This document shows positions 8,544-18,336 of a stretch of DNA of 64,000 nt, one piece after another. Numbering within the stretch: position 1 is the stretch's first letter; the number at the start of each line of letters is the position of its first letter. Below the pieces are notes generated by a model. It saw only the letters and a program-made list of their open reading frames with translations. It did not search any database and was not told the origin of the DNA. Origin of the DNA: SB25 sp050180705. Lineage in GTDB: Bacteria; Bacteroidota; Bacteroidia; Bacteroidales; Tenuifilaceae. The position numbers and the translations under genes were made by a program. The stretch spans positions 1-64,000 of the forward strand of contig JBFXDX010000004.1 in assembly GCA_050180705.1 (NCBI GenBank), read 5' to 3'.

Positions 8544-9275
8544 ATGCAACCAAAACTAAAATGCTTAATTATTGATGATGAAGATTTAGCCCTTGATATT
8601 CTTCAGGAGCACATCAGCAAGATAGAATTCCTTGAGCTAGTAGCCCGCTGCAACACAGCCATTGAAGCATATAATATACTTTCCAGCCAACCAATCGATA
8701 TCATTTTTATTGATATTCAGATGCCCGAAATTACAGGAACCGATTTTGTCAGGAATCTATCAAATCCACCCAAGGTAATATTCACAACAGCTTACAGAGA
8801 ATACGCGGTGGAAGGATTCGACCTGAATGCCACCGATTACCTTCTTAAGCCAATCTCGTTTCAGCGTTTTTTTAAGGCTGTAAACAAGCTAAAGAATACT
8901 GTCTCCGAAAATGCTGAGAAATCAACACCAGAAATAAAAGTAACCGAAACTAACACCGAACAATTCTTCTACATTAAATCGGGGAAGAAAATGGTAAAGA
9001 TTGTTGTGGACGATATACTTTATATTGAAAGTTTAACATCGTTTGTTTACATCCACACCATTAATAGCAGGCTAACTTGTTACAAATCGATAAGCGAATT
9101 TGAGAGAAACCTCAAGGATCACAATTTTATTCGAATACATCGAGCATTTCTGGTTGCAGTAAAATACATCGAAGCATACTCGGCCAACCATGTCGAGGTG
9201 ATGAGAAAATCGTTGCCAGTTGGCCGCTTATACAAAAACGAGGTTATTCAAAGGCTTAATCAATTTAGTTCTTAA
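8544..9275 (+). CDS. LytTR-family response regulator
   Basis: A protein of 243 residues. The receiver domain (1-120) has the acidic pair in LIIDDED, the phospho-acceptor Asp in IIFIDIQMPEITG and the Lys in YLLKPIS. The LytTR domain (about 140-240) includes FIRIHRAFLVAVKYIEAY and LPVGRLYKNEV. It forms an operon with the kinase upstream. Its last 11 bases overlap the convergent sugar kinase gene at 9265. Confidence 0.92.
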   Translation: MQPKLKCLIIDDEDLALDILQEHISKIEFLELVARCNTAIEAYNILSSQPIDIIFIDIQMPEITGTDFVRNLSNPPKVIFTTAYREYAVEGFDLNATDYLLKPISFQRFFKAVNKLKNTVSENAEKSTPEIKVTETNTEQFFYIKSGKKMVKIVVDDILYIESLTSFVYIHTINSRLTCYKSISEFERNLKDHNFIRIHRAFLVAVKYIEAYSANHVEVMRKSLPVGRLYKNEVIQRLNQFSS

Positions 9276-10170
9276 CATTCTGGTGGTATAACCTTTGAAA
9301 TTCCTGCTCCAAAAAATCGGCAGTTAAATTCTCGTACACAAGCTGTTTCGAGGTAATGCCGTAAGCACCGCACAGCGCGCCATAACGCATACATGTTTCT
9401 GTTGAACAGCCCATTCGGTAAGCATAAAGAAATCCAGCGAAAAAATTATCGCCCGCTCCATTTGTATCAACAACCTGAAAATTCTTTAACGCGGGTACAT
9501 CTATCCATTCCCCAGCCTTCGTAAGCGCCGTTGCTCCATTTGCTCCATGAGTACAAACAACCAACTCCTTTCCTTCTTGCATGAGGTCTTTCATTGTTTG
9601 CTTATAATCCGATAGATTATCGGAACTAAGGAAAATATAATCGGAAGCATCGATAAATGGCTGATGGTAGGAATTTCCATCGGTGTAATCGTGTAAATCG
9701 GTCCAAACTGGCTTGCGATATTTCGATAGGACAGGAATAATCTGCTTACAGTACGAAATGATATTAAGTACAACCAAATCGCTACGCTGAATAGCGGCCT
9801 CTACTTTCTCAAGATTAATTGGAGGTTCCTCGGAAGATTGAGTAATAAACATTGAAATACGACCTCCATTAGCATTCATAATGTTGACATGTCGCTCTGT
9901 GCCATTAGAATCAAAATCGAAGAAAAAATCGACCTCTTCCCTATTTAAGTGCTGAATTATTTGCTGACCGTAACTATCGTCACCCAAAACCGAGTACAAT
10001 GTATTCGGAACACCCAACTTAGTAAGGCACAAAGCCTTTCCAGCACCCGTTGATCCAGTTGCCTCATGAAACCCAGTTTGATGAATGGTATGCGGAATTG
10101 GCTCGGGAAACTCGGGAAGCGACACAATATGATCGAACGTTGTTCCTCCTATAATCAATATATTTTTCAT
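9265..10170 (-). CDS. PfkB-family carbohydrate kinase
   Basis: A protein of 301 residues with the ribokinase/PfkB fold. The N-terminal region has GGTTFDHIVSLPEFPEP and the glycine-rich GSTGAGKALCLTKLG. The C-terminal catalytic and anion-hole signature is DTNGAGDNFFAGF, with the Asp as the general base. The exact sugar or nucleoside cannot be told from sequence. I start at the ATG at 10168-10170, where the beta-strand MKNILIIGG begins; a longer frame opens at 10224 but runs through the terminator stem of the preceding gene. It follows an alpha-amylase on the same strand, with a terminator between them. Confidence 0.85.
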   Translation of the reverse strand: MKNILIIGGTTFDHIVSLPEFPEPIPHTIHQTGFHEATGSTGAGKALCLTKLGVPNTLYSVLGDDSYGQQIIQHLNREEVDFFFDFDSNGTERHVNIMNANGGRISMFITQSSEEPPINLEKVEAAIQRSDLVVLNIISYCKQIIPVLSKYRKPVWTDLHDYTDGNSYHQPFIDASDYIFLSSDNLSDYKQTMKDLMQEGKELVVCTHGANGATALTKAGEWIDVPALKNFQVVDTNGAGDNFFAGFLYAYRMGCSTETCMRYGALCGAYGITSKQLVYENLTADFLEQEFQRLYHQNVKN

Positions 10171-10194
10171 AAAAATCAAATTAAAGTGACTATT

Positions 10195-10238
10195 AAAAAA
10201 GGTGTCCTTGCTTTTTATATCCAAAAGGACACCTTTTT
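10195..10238 (-). terminator. Rho-independent terminator after the alpha-amylase gene
   Basis: AAAAAAGGTGTCCTT (10195-10209) pairs with AAGGACACCTTTTT (10225-10238). It gives a stem of about 14 bp flanked by A and T tracts, so it could work in both directions. Confidence 0.8.
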
Positions 10239-10262
10239 GTAATTTAAAACCTAATCCAAATA

Positions 10263-12104
10263 TTACTTTAACTCTATAATCATGGCAGTTTTGCCCTGAA
10301 TATCTATTTTATTCGATAACGATATTGTTGCTCCTGAAATTACATCGATACCTGAACTACGATCGCCCAAGCACTCTGCAAAACGGTTGGATTCAATAGT
10401 CTTACCTTCTTTACTGTTATTCAAAATAACCATCACGGATTTATTTCCACTTTGGCGGAAATAAACGTAAACTCCATTCTGCGGATAGAAATGCTTCATT
10501 TGTCCATACTTAACAGCATCGTTGTTTTTTCGCCAGGTTTGAATTTTCTTAAGGTAGTTTTGCACATCAACCTGATCGTTGCCAAGTCCTTGCTGCGTGA
10601 ATGCATTAACATTGTCATCAACCCATCCACCCGGAAAATCAATACGCATTGCACCATCGCCCAATTTCTTATCGCCCAACATCAGAAATTCTGATCCCGC
10701 ATAAACCTGAGGAATTCCTCGGGTAGTAAGTAGCAATGCCATGGCCAACTTGTAATTCGATAAGTTCTCGTTAATTTGTGTGTAGAAACGAGCCATATCA
10801 TGATTATCGGCAAATATCATCATGTTCATAGGGTTGCGGAACAAGAAATCTTGACTAAAATGATCGTACAATTTGTTCAAATTATTGTTTGGATCATTCT
10901 CGTCGGAGAACACTTGCGGCAAAGCAAAGGTTAGCGGAAAATCCATAACTGTTGGCAAATTGGAGTTAAATCCATCCAAATTTGGAGCATCTTTCTGCCA
11001 GTATGCCACCATTGCCGGACTCTCGAGCCAAACCTCACCAACCATGTTGAAATTGGGATATTCGGCAAGAATACGTTTTCCCCATTGACTTATAAAATAC
11101 TTATCGGGAAATTGATGCGTGTCGCTACGAATTCCTCCAAGTCCGGCATACTCAACCCACCAAATCGTATTTTGAATAAGGTAGTTCGCCAAAAGAGGAT
11201 TTCGCTGATTTAAATCGGGCATTGAATGGGCAAACCATCCATCGGCCATTCCCTTCTGATCGACATCGGCTCGATGAGGATCAAAATTAGTAGTAGCCTT
11301 AAAATTGCACATTTTAATATCGAGATAGTTATTCACCCAATCATTCGATGGTATATCCTTAAACAGCCACCACTCCGTTCCACTATGGTTTATCACAACA
11401 TCAATAATCAACTTTATACCACGCTTCTTACACTCATCGGACAACTGACGGTACAGCTGATTACTGCCAAACCTAGGATCAACCTTATAGTAATCGGTAA
11501 TGGCATAGCCATGATACGAACCCGAATGCATATTACTCTCTAACACTGGCGTAACCCAAATTGCGGTATATCCCATGGCGGAAATATAATCGAGGTGATT
11601 TATAATTCCTTGAATATCGCCACCATGCCTAGCATTTGGATTCGAGCGATTGGTGCTATCTGGGTAACCCGTTACAAAATCGTTTTGCACATCACCATTG
11701 CTAAATCGGTCGGGAAATATCTGGTAGATAATGTCTCCACTATTGAACCCTAATCGATCGGCAGAGTTAGCTTCTCGCGATTTAAGTTCATACTTTAGAG
11801 TTTCCTCCACCTTTCCATTTCGCTTCAACTTAATATCGAAAACACCCGCCTTTGCCTTCGGCGAGATGGTTAAATTCAAGAACAGGTAGTTCTTATTCTC
11901 AACCCGTTCTGTATTTACCAAAGTAACCTCGGGGTAACTTATTTCAGGAGTTAACCCCGAAAGATCATCTCCATATACCAAAATTTGAAGGTTAGGATTA
12001 TTCATTCCAACCCACCAGTTTAGGGGTTCAACACGCTTTACCTTGGCACATTGTAAATCAAGTACGCTGAATAAAATAATAAATAGACTTAAATACTTCT
12101 TCAT
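10263..12104 (-). CDS. GH13 alpha-amylase (neopullulanase/cyclomaltodextrinase type), exported
   Basis: A protein of 613 residues with a signal peptide, an N-terminal immunoglobulin-like domain (VEPLNWWVGMNNPNLQILVYG, as in the cyclomaltodextrinase N-domain) and a GH13 barrel. The four conserved regions are DVVINH, GIRSDTHQF with the nucleophile Asp, GEVWLES with the acid/base Glu, and FADNHD with the transition-state Asp. A calcium-type loop (DRFSNGD) and a C-terminal beta domain follow. It should hydrolyse alpha-1,4 glucans such as maltodextrins in the periplasm or at the cell surface. The Cys in LDLQC does not fit a lipobox well. The PfkB sugar kinase lies downstream. Confidence 0.9.
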   Translation of the reverse strand: MKKYLSLFIILFSVLDLQCAKVKRVEPLNWWVGMNNPNLQILVYGDDLSGLTPEISYPEVTLVNTERVENKNYLFLNLTISPKAKAGVFDIKLKRNGKVEETLKYELKSREANSADRLGFNSGDIIYQIFPDRFSNGDVQNDFVTGYPDSTNRSNPNARHGGDIQGIINHLDYISAMGYTAIWVTPVLESNMHSGSYHGYAITDYYKVDPRFGSNQLYRQLSDECKKRGIKLIIDVVINHSGTEWWLFKDIPSNDWVNNYLDIKMCNFKATTNFDPHRADVDQKGMADGWFAHSMPDLNQRNPLLANYLIQNTIWWVEYAGLGGIRSDTHQFPDKYFISQWGKRILAEYPNFNMVGEVWLESPAMVAYWQKDAPNLDGFNSNLPTVMDFPLTFALPQVFSDENDPNNNLNKLYDHFSQDFLFRNPMNMMIFADNHDMARFYTQINENLSNYKLAMALLLTTRGIPQVYAGSEFLMLGDKKLGDGAMRIDFPGGWVDDNVNAFTQQGLGNDQVDVQNYLKKIQTWRKNNDAVKYGQMKHFYPQNGVYVYFRQSGNKSVMVILNNSKEGKTIESNRFAECLGDRSSGIDVISGATISLSNKIDIQGKTAMIIELK

Positions 12105-12172
12105 TGGTTTTGATTTTAGGTCATGGCTATTTTCTCAAAAAAGAAAATCTGCACAACGTCATTTTACTTTTC

Positions 12173-12180
12173 CAAAAATA
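12173..12180 (-). promoter_or_regulatory. Candidate -7 element for the alpha-amylase gene
   Basis: TATTTTTG on the minus strand fits TAnnTTTG, about 70 bp before the start codon. No clear -33 element is seen. The rest of the 278-bp gap to 12383 shows no gene. Confidence 0.35.
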
Positions 12181-12382
12181 GAAACTGAACAGCTATAATT
12201 CAAACAATTATCGTCTGTTTAAATTTTAAATGGACGATACAACAAAAATGGATTACGAAACAACAAGTTATGGTGTAGATACAACATCAATATTAAGATA
12301 AACATTTAGGTTGATTATGTGGCAAAAATCTATATGTCAATCTTTTTTACTATATTGATAGCTGATATAACCAACTAACAAA

Positions 12383-13675
12383 ATGAACGAATATCTGCTG
12401 CATTTTATCTGGAAATACAAGCCGTTTTTGTTCAATGGCATAAAAACCAACCCCAACGAGGTAATTGAAATAATTGACCCTGGAGAACATAACCGCAATT
12501 CGGGTCCCGATTTTTTTAATGCAAAAATAAAGATTGGCAATACACTATGGGTTGGAAATGTTGAAATGCACATCGATGCATCGGATTGGTACGCTCATGG
12601 GCACCACACAGACAAAAGTTACAACAACGTAATCCTTCATGTTGTTGTTAACAATAACAGGCAAGCCAAAACATTATCAGGAATTGACATTCCAACAATT
12701 ACTGTTCAGTATCCAACCAATTTAGAAGAAAACCTCAATGATATTACCAATTCGGGAAGTTGGATTCCTTGCGCAAAGCAACTTCAAGGAGTTAACCCTA
12801 TAACAATCAAATCGTGGATTGAAAAAATGATGGTTGAACGGTTGGAACAAAAAACTTCGGCGGTAACCACATCCGTTTCAGAGTGCGGCAATAGCTGGGA
12901 GGAAGCCTTCTATCGCTCAGTTGTCCGATGTTTTGGGTTGAAGATTAATGCAGTTCCAGCAGAACTACTAGCCAAAACTACACCCTTAAAATTACTGGCA
13001 AAGCACAAAGACAACCTATTCCAGCTGGAAGCAATTATGTTTGGACAGGCTGGATTGCTCAACAACTCAGAAACAGAGGATGAATATCAACTTTCGCTTA
13101 AGATTGAATACAACTATCTCCAACGCAAACTCAACCTCAAACCAATTGATGGAGCAATGTGGAAATTTATGCGATTACGGCCTCCAGCATTCCCAACCGT
13201 CCGAATTGCACAACTATCAATGCTAATCCATAAATCATCATCACTATTTTCGCGAATAATCGAAGCAAACAACGTTAAGGAAATAGAAGGCTTGCTAACT
13301 GTTGATACCTCGGAATACTGGAAAACCCACTATACATTTGGGAACCAATCGCCAGTAAAGGAAAAACATTTAGGTAATCAAACAATCGAAACAATAATCT
13401 TAAATTCGGTAATACCATTCATGTTTGCCTACAGCGAGACAAGAGGAAAACCTGAATTAAAAGAAAAATCGCTAACCATGCTGGAAACTCTTCCTCCAGA
13501 AAAAAATAGTATAATTAATAACTTTGGGATTATCGGTTTAAATACCCTATCTTCTTTCGAATCACAAGCATTGCTACATTTAAAAACAAACCATTGCGAC
13601 TTACACAAATGCATTTTTTGTCAGATAGGCGCAAGCATTTTATTGAAAAGCAATATATCTTTAGAAAAAATTTAA
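12383..13675 (+). CDS. DUF2851 family protein
   Basis: A 430-residue soluble protein with the DUF2851 hallmarks near the N-terminus: LLHFIWKYKPF, a GPDFFNAKIKI segment and VGNVEMHIDASDWYAHGHHTD. The clustered acidic and His residues there resemble a nuclease-like or metal-binding site, but no function is established for the family. It is common and conserved in Bacteroidota. A K+ channel gene follows after 15 bp on the same strand, so they are probably co-transcribed. Confidence 0.85.
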   Translation: MNEYLLHFIWKYKPFLFNGIKTNPNEVIEIIDPGEHNRNSGPDFFNAKIKIGNTLWVGNVEMHIDASDWYAHGHHTDKSYNNVILHVVVNNNRQAKTLSGIDIPTITVQYPTNLEENLNDITNSGSWIPCAKQLQGVNPITIKSWIEKMMVERLEQKTSAVTTSVSECGNSWEEAFYRSVVRCFGLKINAVPAELLAKTTPLKLLAKHKDNLFQLEAIMFGQAGLLNNSETEDEYQLSLKIEYNYLQRKLNLKPIDGAMWKFMRLRPPAFPTVRIAQLSMLIHKSSSLFSRIIEANNVKEIEGLLTVDTSEYWKTHYTFGNQSPVKEKHLGNQTIETIILNSVIPFMFAYSETRGKPELKEKSLTMLETLPPEKNSIINNFGIIGLNTLSSFESQALLHLKTNHCDLHKCIFCQIGASILLKSNISLEKI

Positions 13676-13690
13676 AAGGCAAAGAGTTTT

Positions 13691-14683
13691 ATGGAAAAAC
13701 ACGGTAATCGTGCAGTCTTCTTTTCAATAGGAATTCTAATAGTCATAGTCCTTACTGGCATTTTTGGATATATGCACATTGAGGACTACACCTTTACCGA
13801 AGCTCTATACATGACAATTATTACCATGGCCACCGTGGGATTTAGAGAGGTAAGGCCACTCTCGCACGAGGGAATGTGGTTTACAATAATGCTAATTGTT
13901 TTCAGCTTAGGACTTTTTGCTTTTGCAATATCGTTAATTACACGCTACCTAACCGAAAAAATTCTTAGTAAATATAATCTCAAAAGCAAGATGGATAAGA
14001 AAATTACCAAACTACACGACCACGTAATTATTGTCGGTTATGGACGCAACGGGTCCCAGGCTGCCGAAGAATTGCTTTTGAACGGAATACCTGTAGTTGT
14101 AATTGAGAACAGGCCTAAAGTGATTCAGTACATGCAGGATAACCCTAAAATACTTTACATTGAAGGAGATGCTACCGACGATAATACTCTTTTTAAAGCA
14201 GGAGTCGATAAGGCAAAAGCCCTTATTACTGCGTTAGCAAGCGATGCCGATAACCTTTTTGTAGTAATCACCGCCCGCGAAATTAACCCTGATCTTAAGA
14301 TTATCAGCCGTGCCTCGGCTATTGCCAATGATAAAAAACTAAAACTTGCTGGCGCATCCAACGTTATAATGCCCGATAAAGTTGGCGGACAAAAAATGGC
14401 AAAGTTGGTTATCCAACCCGACATTCATGAGTTTGTAGAAAATATTATGCTACAAAGAGTTGGGGATGTTGCTTTATATGAAATTTCTTGCTCTAATATA
14501 AATAAGACTATAGGAGAGTTACAAATCAGAGAGCAAACGGGTGTTAGTATCCTCGGAATTAAAGACGAACACGGACAGTACATCCTGAATCCATCCTCAG
14601 ATACGCTACTACGTAAAGGTATTATGCTTTTTGTTCTTGGCAACAGGGAGCAAGTGTGGCATCTTAAAGGAGTTTTAAACTGA
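13691..14683 (+). CDS. Two-helix potassium channel with RCK/TrkA domain
   Basis: A protein of 330 residues. Two transmembrane helices (about 10-30 and 60-85) flank a pore loop with the selectivity-filter-like TMATVGFREV (TVGF rather than TVGYG). An RCK domain with a Rossmann NAD-binding motif (HVIIVGYGRNGSQAAEELL) and a C-terminal TrkA-C domain follow. Ligand binding to RCK domains gates K+ flow. It sits in a forward cluster with DUF2851 before it and an RmlD-like gene 13 bp after it. Confidence 0.9.
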   Translation: MEKHGNRAVFFSIGILIVIVLTGIFGYMHIEDYTFTEALYMTIITMATVGFREVRPLSHEGMWFTIMLIVFSLGLFAFAISLITRYLTEKILSKYNLKSKMDKKITKLHDHVIIVGYGRNGSQAAEELLLNGIPVVVIENRPKVIQYMQDNPKILYIEGDATDDNTLFKAGVDKAKALITALASDADNLFVVITAREINPDLKIISRASAIANDKKLKLAGASNVIMPDKVGGQKMAKLVIQPDIHEFVENIMLQRVGDVALYEISCSNINKTIGELQIREQTGVSILGIKDEHGQYILNPSSDTLLRKGIMLFVLGNREQVWHLKGVLN

Positions 14684-14696
14684 AAAGAGTAATGCA

Positions 14697-15584
14697 ATGA
14701 GAATACTTGTAACAGGCGCAAATGGATTAGTTGGTAAAAAAGTTGTAAAGCAACTGGTTGCCAGCGGCAAGCATGAAGTATATGCAACATCGCTAAAGCG
14801 CATGCAAATAGAGGGATCTCAAACCTTCACCTCGAACCTACAAAATGCAGATATCAACAACCTTGTCGATCAACTTAAACTCGATGTAGTTGTACATTGT
14901 GCAGCCCTTTCCAGTCCCGATGCATGCGAGGTCGATCGCTTTGTTTGTAAAAAAATGAACATCGAAGTTACATCCCGAATTGCATCAGCATGCAGAGATT
15001 ATAGCACATTCCTTTTATTCCTATCAACCGACTTTATATTTGATGGAATAAAAGGTAACTATACCGAAGATGACGCCATAAACCCAATTTCATATTACGG
15101 TGAATCAAAAATGGAGTCGGAAAATATGCTGAAAGCAATGGGTATTCCTCACGCAGCTGTTCGCACCTCTTTAGTTTATGGTTACGAAGAAAAGCTCTCA
15201 CGTCCCAATGTGTTAACAAGAGTTGTTCAGTACCTCAATAAACAACAAAAATATAGAGTGCCAGTTGATCAAATCAGAACGCCAACGCTTGCCGAAGACC
15301 TTGCCAAAGGAATTGAATATATTGTCGACAACAAAAAGGAGGGTTTATTCAATATCTCAGGTGGCGATATTATTTCGGTGGCCGACTTCGCAATTATGGT
15401 TGCAAATACTTTCAATCTAGACGAATCTCTTTTACAAAGAGTTACCACTAAAGAGTTAGCAGAACCCGCACCACGTCCGCTAAATTCATCACTCATAATT
15501 GAGAAAGCCCGAAAAGAATTAAACTACAACCCAACTCCAATTGTTGAAGGAGTAAAATTTGTCAAAACTCAAATGAATTCATAG
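14697..15584 (+). CDS. RmlD-like NAD(P)-dependent sugar/nucleotide reductase
   Basis: A protein of 295 residues of the extended short-chain dehydrogenase family. It has the N-terminal NAD(P)-binding motif ITVTGANG-like (ILVTGANGLVGKKV), CAALSSPDACE, the catalytic Thr in LFLSTDFIFDG and the YxxxK pair in YYGESKMESE. It is most like dTDP-4-dehydrorhamnose reductase (RmlD), but no other rml gene is beside it, so the substrate is uncertain. It ends the forward cluster that begins with DUF2851. Confidence 0.8.
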   Translation: MRILVTGANGLVGKKVVKQLVASGKHEVYATSLKRMQIEGSQTFTSNLQNADINNLVDQLKLDVVVHCAALSSPDACEVDRFVCKKMNIEVTSRIASACRDYSTFLLFLSTDFIFDGIKGNYTEDDAINPISYYGESKMESENMLKAMGIPHAAVRTSLVYGYEEKLSRPNVLTRVVQYLNKQQKYRVPVDQIRTPTLAEDLAKGIEYIVDNKKEGLFNISGGDIISVADFAIMVANTFNLDESLLQRVTTKELAEPAPRPLNSSLIIEKARKELNYNPTPIVEGVKFVKTQMNS

Positions 15585-15715
15585 CTAACTATTAAATTTT
15601 ATTTGTAAATAAATTAACAACTTATAACACTGATATACACAAGATTAATGTCTATTGTAAAATAGATTGATACGAAAAAAAATTATCATACAGAACAATT
15701 TCTGAAAAAAGCTTT

Positions 15716-15723
15716 TATCTTTG
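15716..15723 (+). promoter_or_regulatory. -7 promoter element of rpsO
   Basis: TATCTTTG fits the Bacteroidota consensus TAnnTTTG and lies about 43 bases before the rpsO start. A convincing -33 TTTG at the usual distance is not seen. Confidence 0.55.
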
Positions 15724-15765
15724 CACCTCAATTAATAGTTTATCTACCCACTAATTATCAGTGTT

Positions 15766-16038
15766 ATGAATTATTTGACGGCAGAAAAGAAGCAAGAGAT
15801 TTTTAAGGATTACGGGAAGTCCAATACCGATACTGGTTCTCCAGAGAGCCAGATTGCGTTATTCTCCTACCGTATCAACCATTTAACAGAGCACTTGAAA
15901 ACCCATAGAAAAGATTATGGAACTCAACGTTCTCTATTAAAATTGGTAGGTAAACGGAGAAGACTACTTGATTACTTAAAGGAAAACGATATTGAGAGAT
16001 ATCGAGCAGTGGTAAAAGCACTGAACTTGAGAAAGTAA
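15766..16038 (+). CDS. rpsO: 30S ribosomal protein S15
   Basis: A protein of 90 residues, full length for S15. It has the characteristic GSPESQIALFSYRINHLTEHLKTHRKDYGTQRSL region (given here in two parts: residues about 23-40 and 41-57) and the C-terminal KRRRLLDYLKENDIERY helix. S15 binds the 16S rRNA three-way junction and helps nucleate 30S assembly. The rpsO-pnp order is the same as in many bacteria. A strong terminator follows, so pnp either relies on read-through or has its own promoter. Confidence 0.97.
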   Translation: MNYLTAEKKQEIFKDYGKSNTDTGSPESQIALFSYRINHLTEHLKTHRKDYGTQRSLLKLVGKRRRLLDYLKENDIERYRAVVKALNLRK

Positions 16039-16045
16039 AAAATTC

Positions 16046-16074
16046 AAAAGGCAATTATATAATTGCCTTTTTTT
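16046..16074 (+). terminator. Terminator after rpsO
   Basis: A perfect palindromic stem AAAGGCAATTA/TAATTGCCTTT followed by a T run. Confidence 0.85.
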
Positions 16075-16101
16075 GTAGATATATTAATTTTTAAACTCAG
16101 T

Positions 16102-16158
16102 GAATTAGGGGAAACTCGGCGCTATCCTCTAATTCTGTTTTTTGAACTAACTCGCCGA
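16102..16158 (+). ncRNA. Structured leader before pnp, possible pseudoknot
   Basis: GAATTAGGGGA (16102-16112) pairs with TCCTCTAATTC (16125-16135), an 11-bp stem with one G-U pair and a 12-nt loop. The loop bases TCGGCG (16116-16121) are fully complementary to CGCCGA at 16153-16158. Together these form an H-type pseudoknot about 40 bases before the pnp start. It is a candidate cis-regulatory element; E. coli pnp is also regulated through its leader, though by a different structure. Confidence 0.45.
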
Positions 16159-16198
16159 ATAATTGTTTACCATATTTATCTTACAATTAAATTAAAGT

Positions 16199-18334
16199 AT
16201 GCTTAAAGTTGTAAAAAAAACAATCGAATTGGGTGATGGACGAACCATTACTCTTGAGACAGGCAAGCTCGCAAAGCAAGCCCACGGTTCGGTTGTACTA
16301 ACAATGGGTAAAACCATGCTTCTCGCTACAGTAGTAAGCGCTCAGGAAGCAAAAGAAGACGTAGATTTTATGCCACTTAGCGTGGAATATAAGGAAAAAT
16401 TCGCTGCCAGCGGCCGTTTTCCTGGCGGTTTCTTAAAACGCGAAGCAAAACCATCGGACTATGAAATTCTTATCGCTCGCTTAGTCGATCGTGCACTTCG
16501 ACCACTATTTCCAGACGATTATCATGCAGAAACATTCGTAACAGTTAACCTTATTTCTGCAGAAAAAGACATCATGCCCGATGCTCTTGCAGGGTTAGCA
16601 GCATCGGCAGCACTTGCTGTTTCCGATGTACCTTTCCACGGCCCAATATCCGAAGTACGCGTTGCGCGTGTTAACGGAAAATTTGTAGTTAACCCAACTT
16701 TTAAGGAAGTTGAAGAGGCTGATATCGATATGATTGTAGGTGCTACCTACGACAATATACTTATGGTTGAAGGCGAACTTAAAGAAGTTTCTGAAGCAGA
16801 AATGCTTGAGGCTATCAAGTTTGCACACGATGCCATCAAACCCCAATGTCTTGCTCAAATGGAATTGGCAAAAGAAGTTGGCGTAGTAAAACGTCAATAC
16901 TGCCACGAAACCAACGACGAAGACTTAAAAGCAAAGGTTCACGAATTCTGCTACGATAAAGTTTACGCAGTAGCAAAATCGATGCAACCTAAGCAGGAAC
17001 GTACAGCCGCTTTTGATGCTGTAAAGCAAGCATTCATAGAAACTCTTCCAGAAGAAGAGCGTGACGCTAAAGGATTCCTTGTTAGCCGTTACTATCATGA
17101 TGTAGAGAAAGAAGCTATGCGCAACATGATTTTGGACGAAAGCGTTCGTCTTGATGGTAGAAAAACCAACGAGATTCGCCCTATCTGGTGCGAGGTTGAC
17201 TATTTGCCAATGGCACATGGATCGGCAGTTTTCACCCGTGGTGAAACTCAGTCGTTGACAACCGTAACCATCGGAACCAAACTTGATGAAAAGGTTATTG
17301 ATGAGGTGTTGTTAAAAGGAACCGAAAAGTTCACTTTGCATTATAACTTCCCTCCATTCTCAACAGGCGAGGCAAAAGCCTCTCGTGGTGTGAGCCGTAG
17401 AGAGATTGGTCACGGAAATCTTGCTCACAGAGCATTGAAAAATATGATTCCTCATCCCGACCAGAACCCTTATGCAATTCGCGTTGTAAGTGACATTCTG
17501 GAATCGAATGGATCATCATCAATGGCAACCGTATGTGCAGGAACTCTTGCTCTTATGGATGCTGGTATACAAATTAAGAAACCAGTTTCGGGTATTGCAA
17601 TGGGTCTTATTACTGAAAAAGGATCAAACCGATTTGCAGTACTTTCCGATATTCTAGGCGATGAAGACCACCTTGGCGATATGGACTTTAAAGTTACAGG
17701 TACACGCGATGGTATTACTGCAACACAAATGGACATCAAGGTTGAAGGTCTTTCCTACGAGGTGCTTGCAAAAGCATTAAACCAAGCTCACGAAGGAAGA
17801 ATGCATATTCTAGGTAAAATTCTAGAAACTATCCCAGAACCTCGTGCTGAATTTAAACCTCATGCGCCAAGAATTGAGCAGTTTAGCATTCCTCGCGACT
17901 CCATTGGAGCAGTTATTGGCCCTGGTGGTAAAGTTATTCAGGAAATCCAACGCGAAACAACAACCACCATTACCATTGAGGAAATTAATAATCATGGTGT
18001 AGTTAGTGTTTTTGCAGAAACGTTAGATAGTATAAAAGCTGCCGTACAATGGATTAGAAGCATTGTTGCAGTTCCTGAAGTTGGTGAAATCTATCATGGT
18101 AAAGTTAAATCTATCATGCCATTTGGTGCATTCATAGAGATACTTCCTAACAAGGATGGACTATTACATATCTCCGAAATTGACTGGAAACGTGTCGAAA
18201 AAGTAGAGGATGTACTTAAAGAAGGCGAAGAAATCGATGTAAAACTTATCGAAATCGATAAAAAAACTGGAAAACTAAAACTTTCCAGAAAGGTTTTACT
18301 CGAAAAACCCGAGAACAAAAAGAAAGAACAATAA
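16199..18334 (+). CDS. pnp: Polynucleotide phosphorylase
   Basis: A protein of 711 residues, the normal length. Two RNase PH-like domains are present (about 10-145 and 320-550), with FPGGFLKRE and RGETQSL motifs and the catalytic-core segments DILGDEDHLGDMDF. A C-terminal KH domain (IGAVIGPGGKVIQEI) and an S1 RNA-binding domain (EIYHGKVKSIMPFGAFIEI) follow. It degrades RNA 3' to 5' by phosphorolysis and can add tails in reverse. It lies downstream of rpsO with a structured leader in between. Confidence 0.97.
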   Translation: MLKVVKKTIELGDGRTITLETGKLAKQAHGSVVLTMGKTMLLATVVSAQEAKEDVDFMPLSVEYKEKFAASGRFPGGFLKREAKPSDYEILIARLVDRALRPLFPDDYHAETFVTVNLISAEKDIMPDALAGLAASAALAVSDVPFHGPISEVRVARVNGKFVVNPTFKEVEEADIDMIVGATYDNILMVEGELKEVSEAEMLEAIKFAHDAIKPQCLAQMELAKEVGVVKRQYCHETNDEDLKAKVHEFCYDKVYAVAKSMQPKQERTAAFDAVKQAFIETLPEEERDAKGFLVSRYYHDVEKEAMRNMILDESVRLDGRKTNEIRPIWCEVDYLPMAHGSAVFTRGETQSLTTVTIGTKLDEKVIDEVLLKGTEKFTLHYNFPPFSTGEAKASRGVSRREIGHGNLAHRALKNMIPHPDQNPYAIRVVSDILESNGSSSMATVCAGTLALMDAGIQIKKPVSGIAMGLITEKGSNRFAVLSDILGDEDHLGDMDFKVTGTRDGITATQMDIKVEGLSYEVLAKALNQAHEGRMHILGKILETIPEPRAEFKPHAPRIEQFSIPRDSIGAVIGPGGKVIQEIQRETTTTITIEEINNHGVVSVFAETLDSIKAAVQWIRSIVAVPEVGEIYHGKVKSIMPFGAFIEILPNKDGLLHISEIDWKRVEKVEDVLKEGEEIDVKLIEIDKKTGKLKLSRKVLLEKPENKKKEQ

Positions 18335-18336
18335 TT

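Noticed and set aside
9265..10224. Longer start for the PfkB kinase at 10224
   Set aside because: The extension runs through the terminator hairpin at 10195-10238 and precedes the conserved first beta strand; the ATG at 10170 fits the family.
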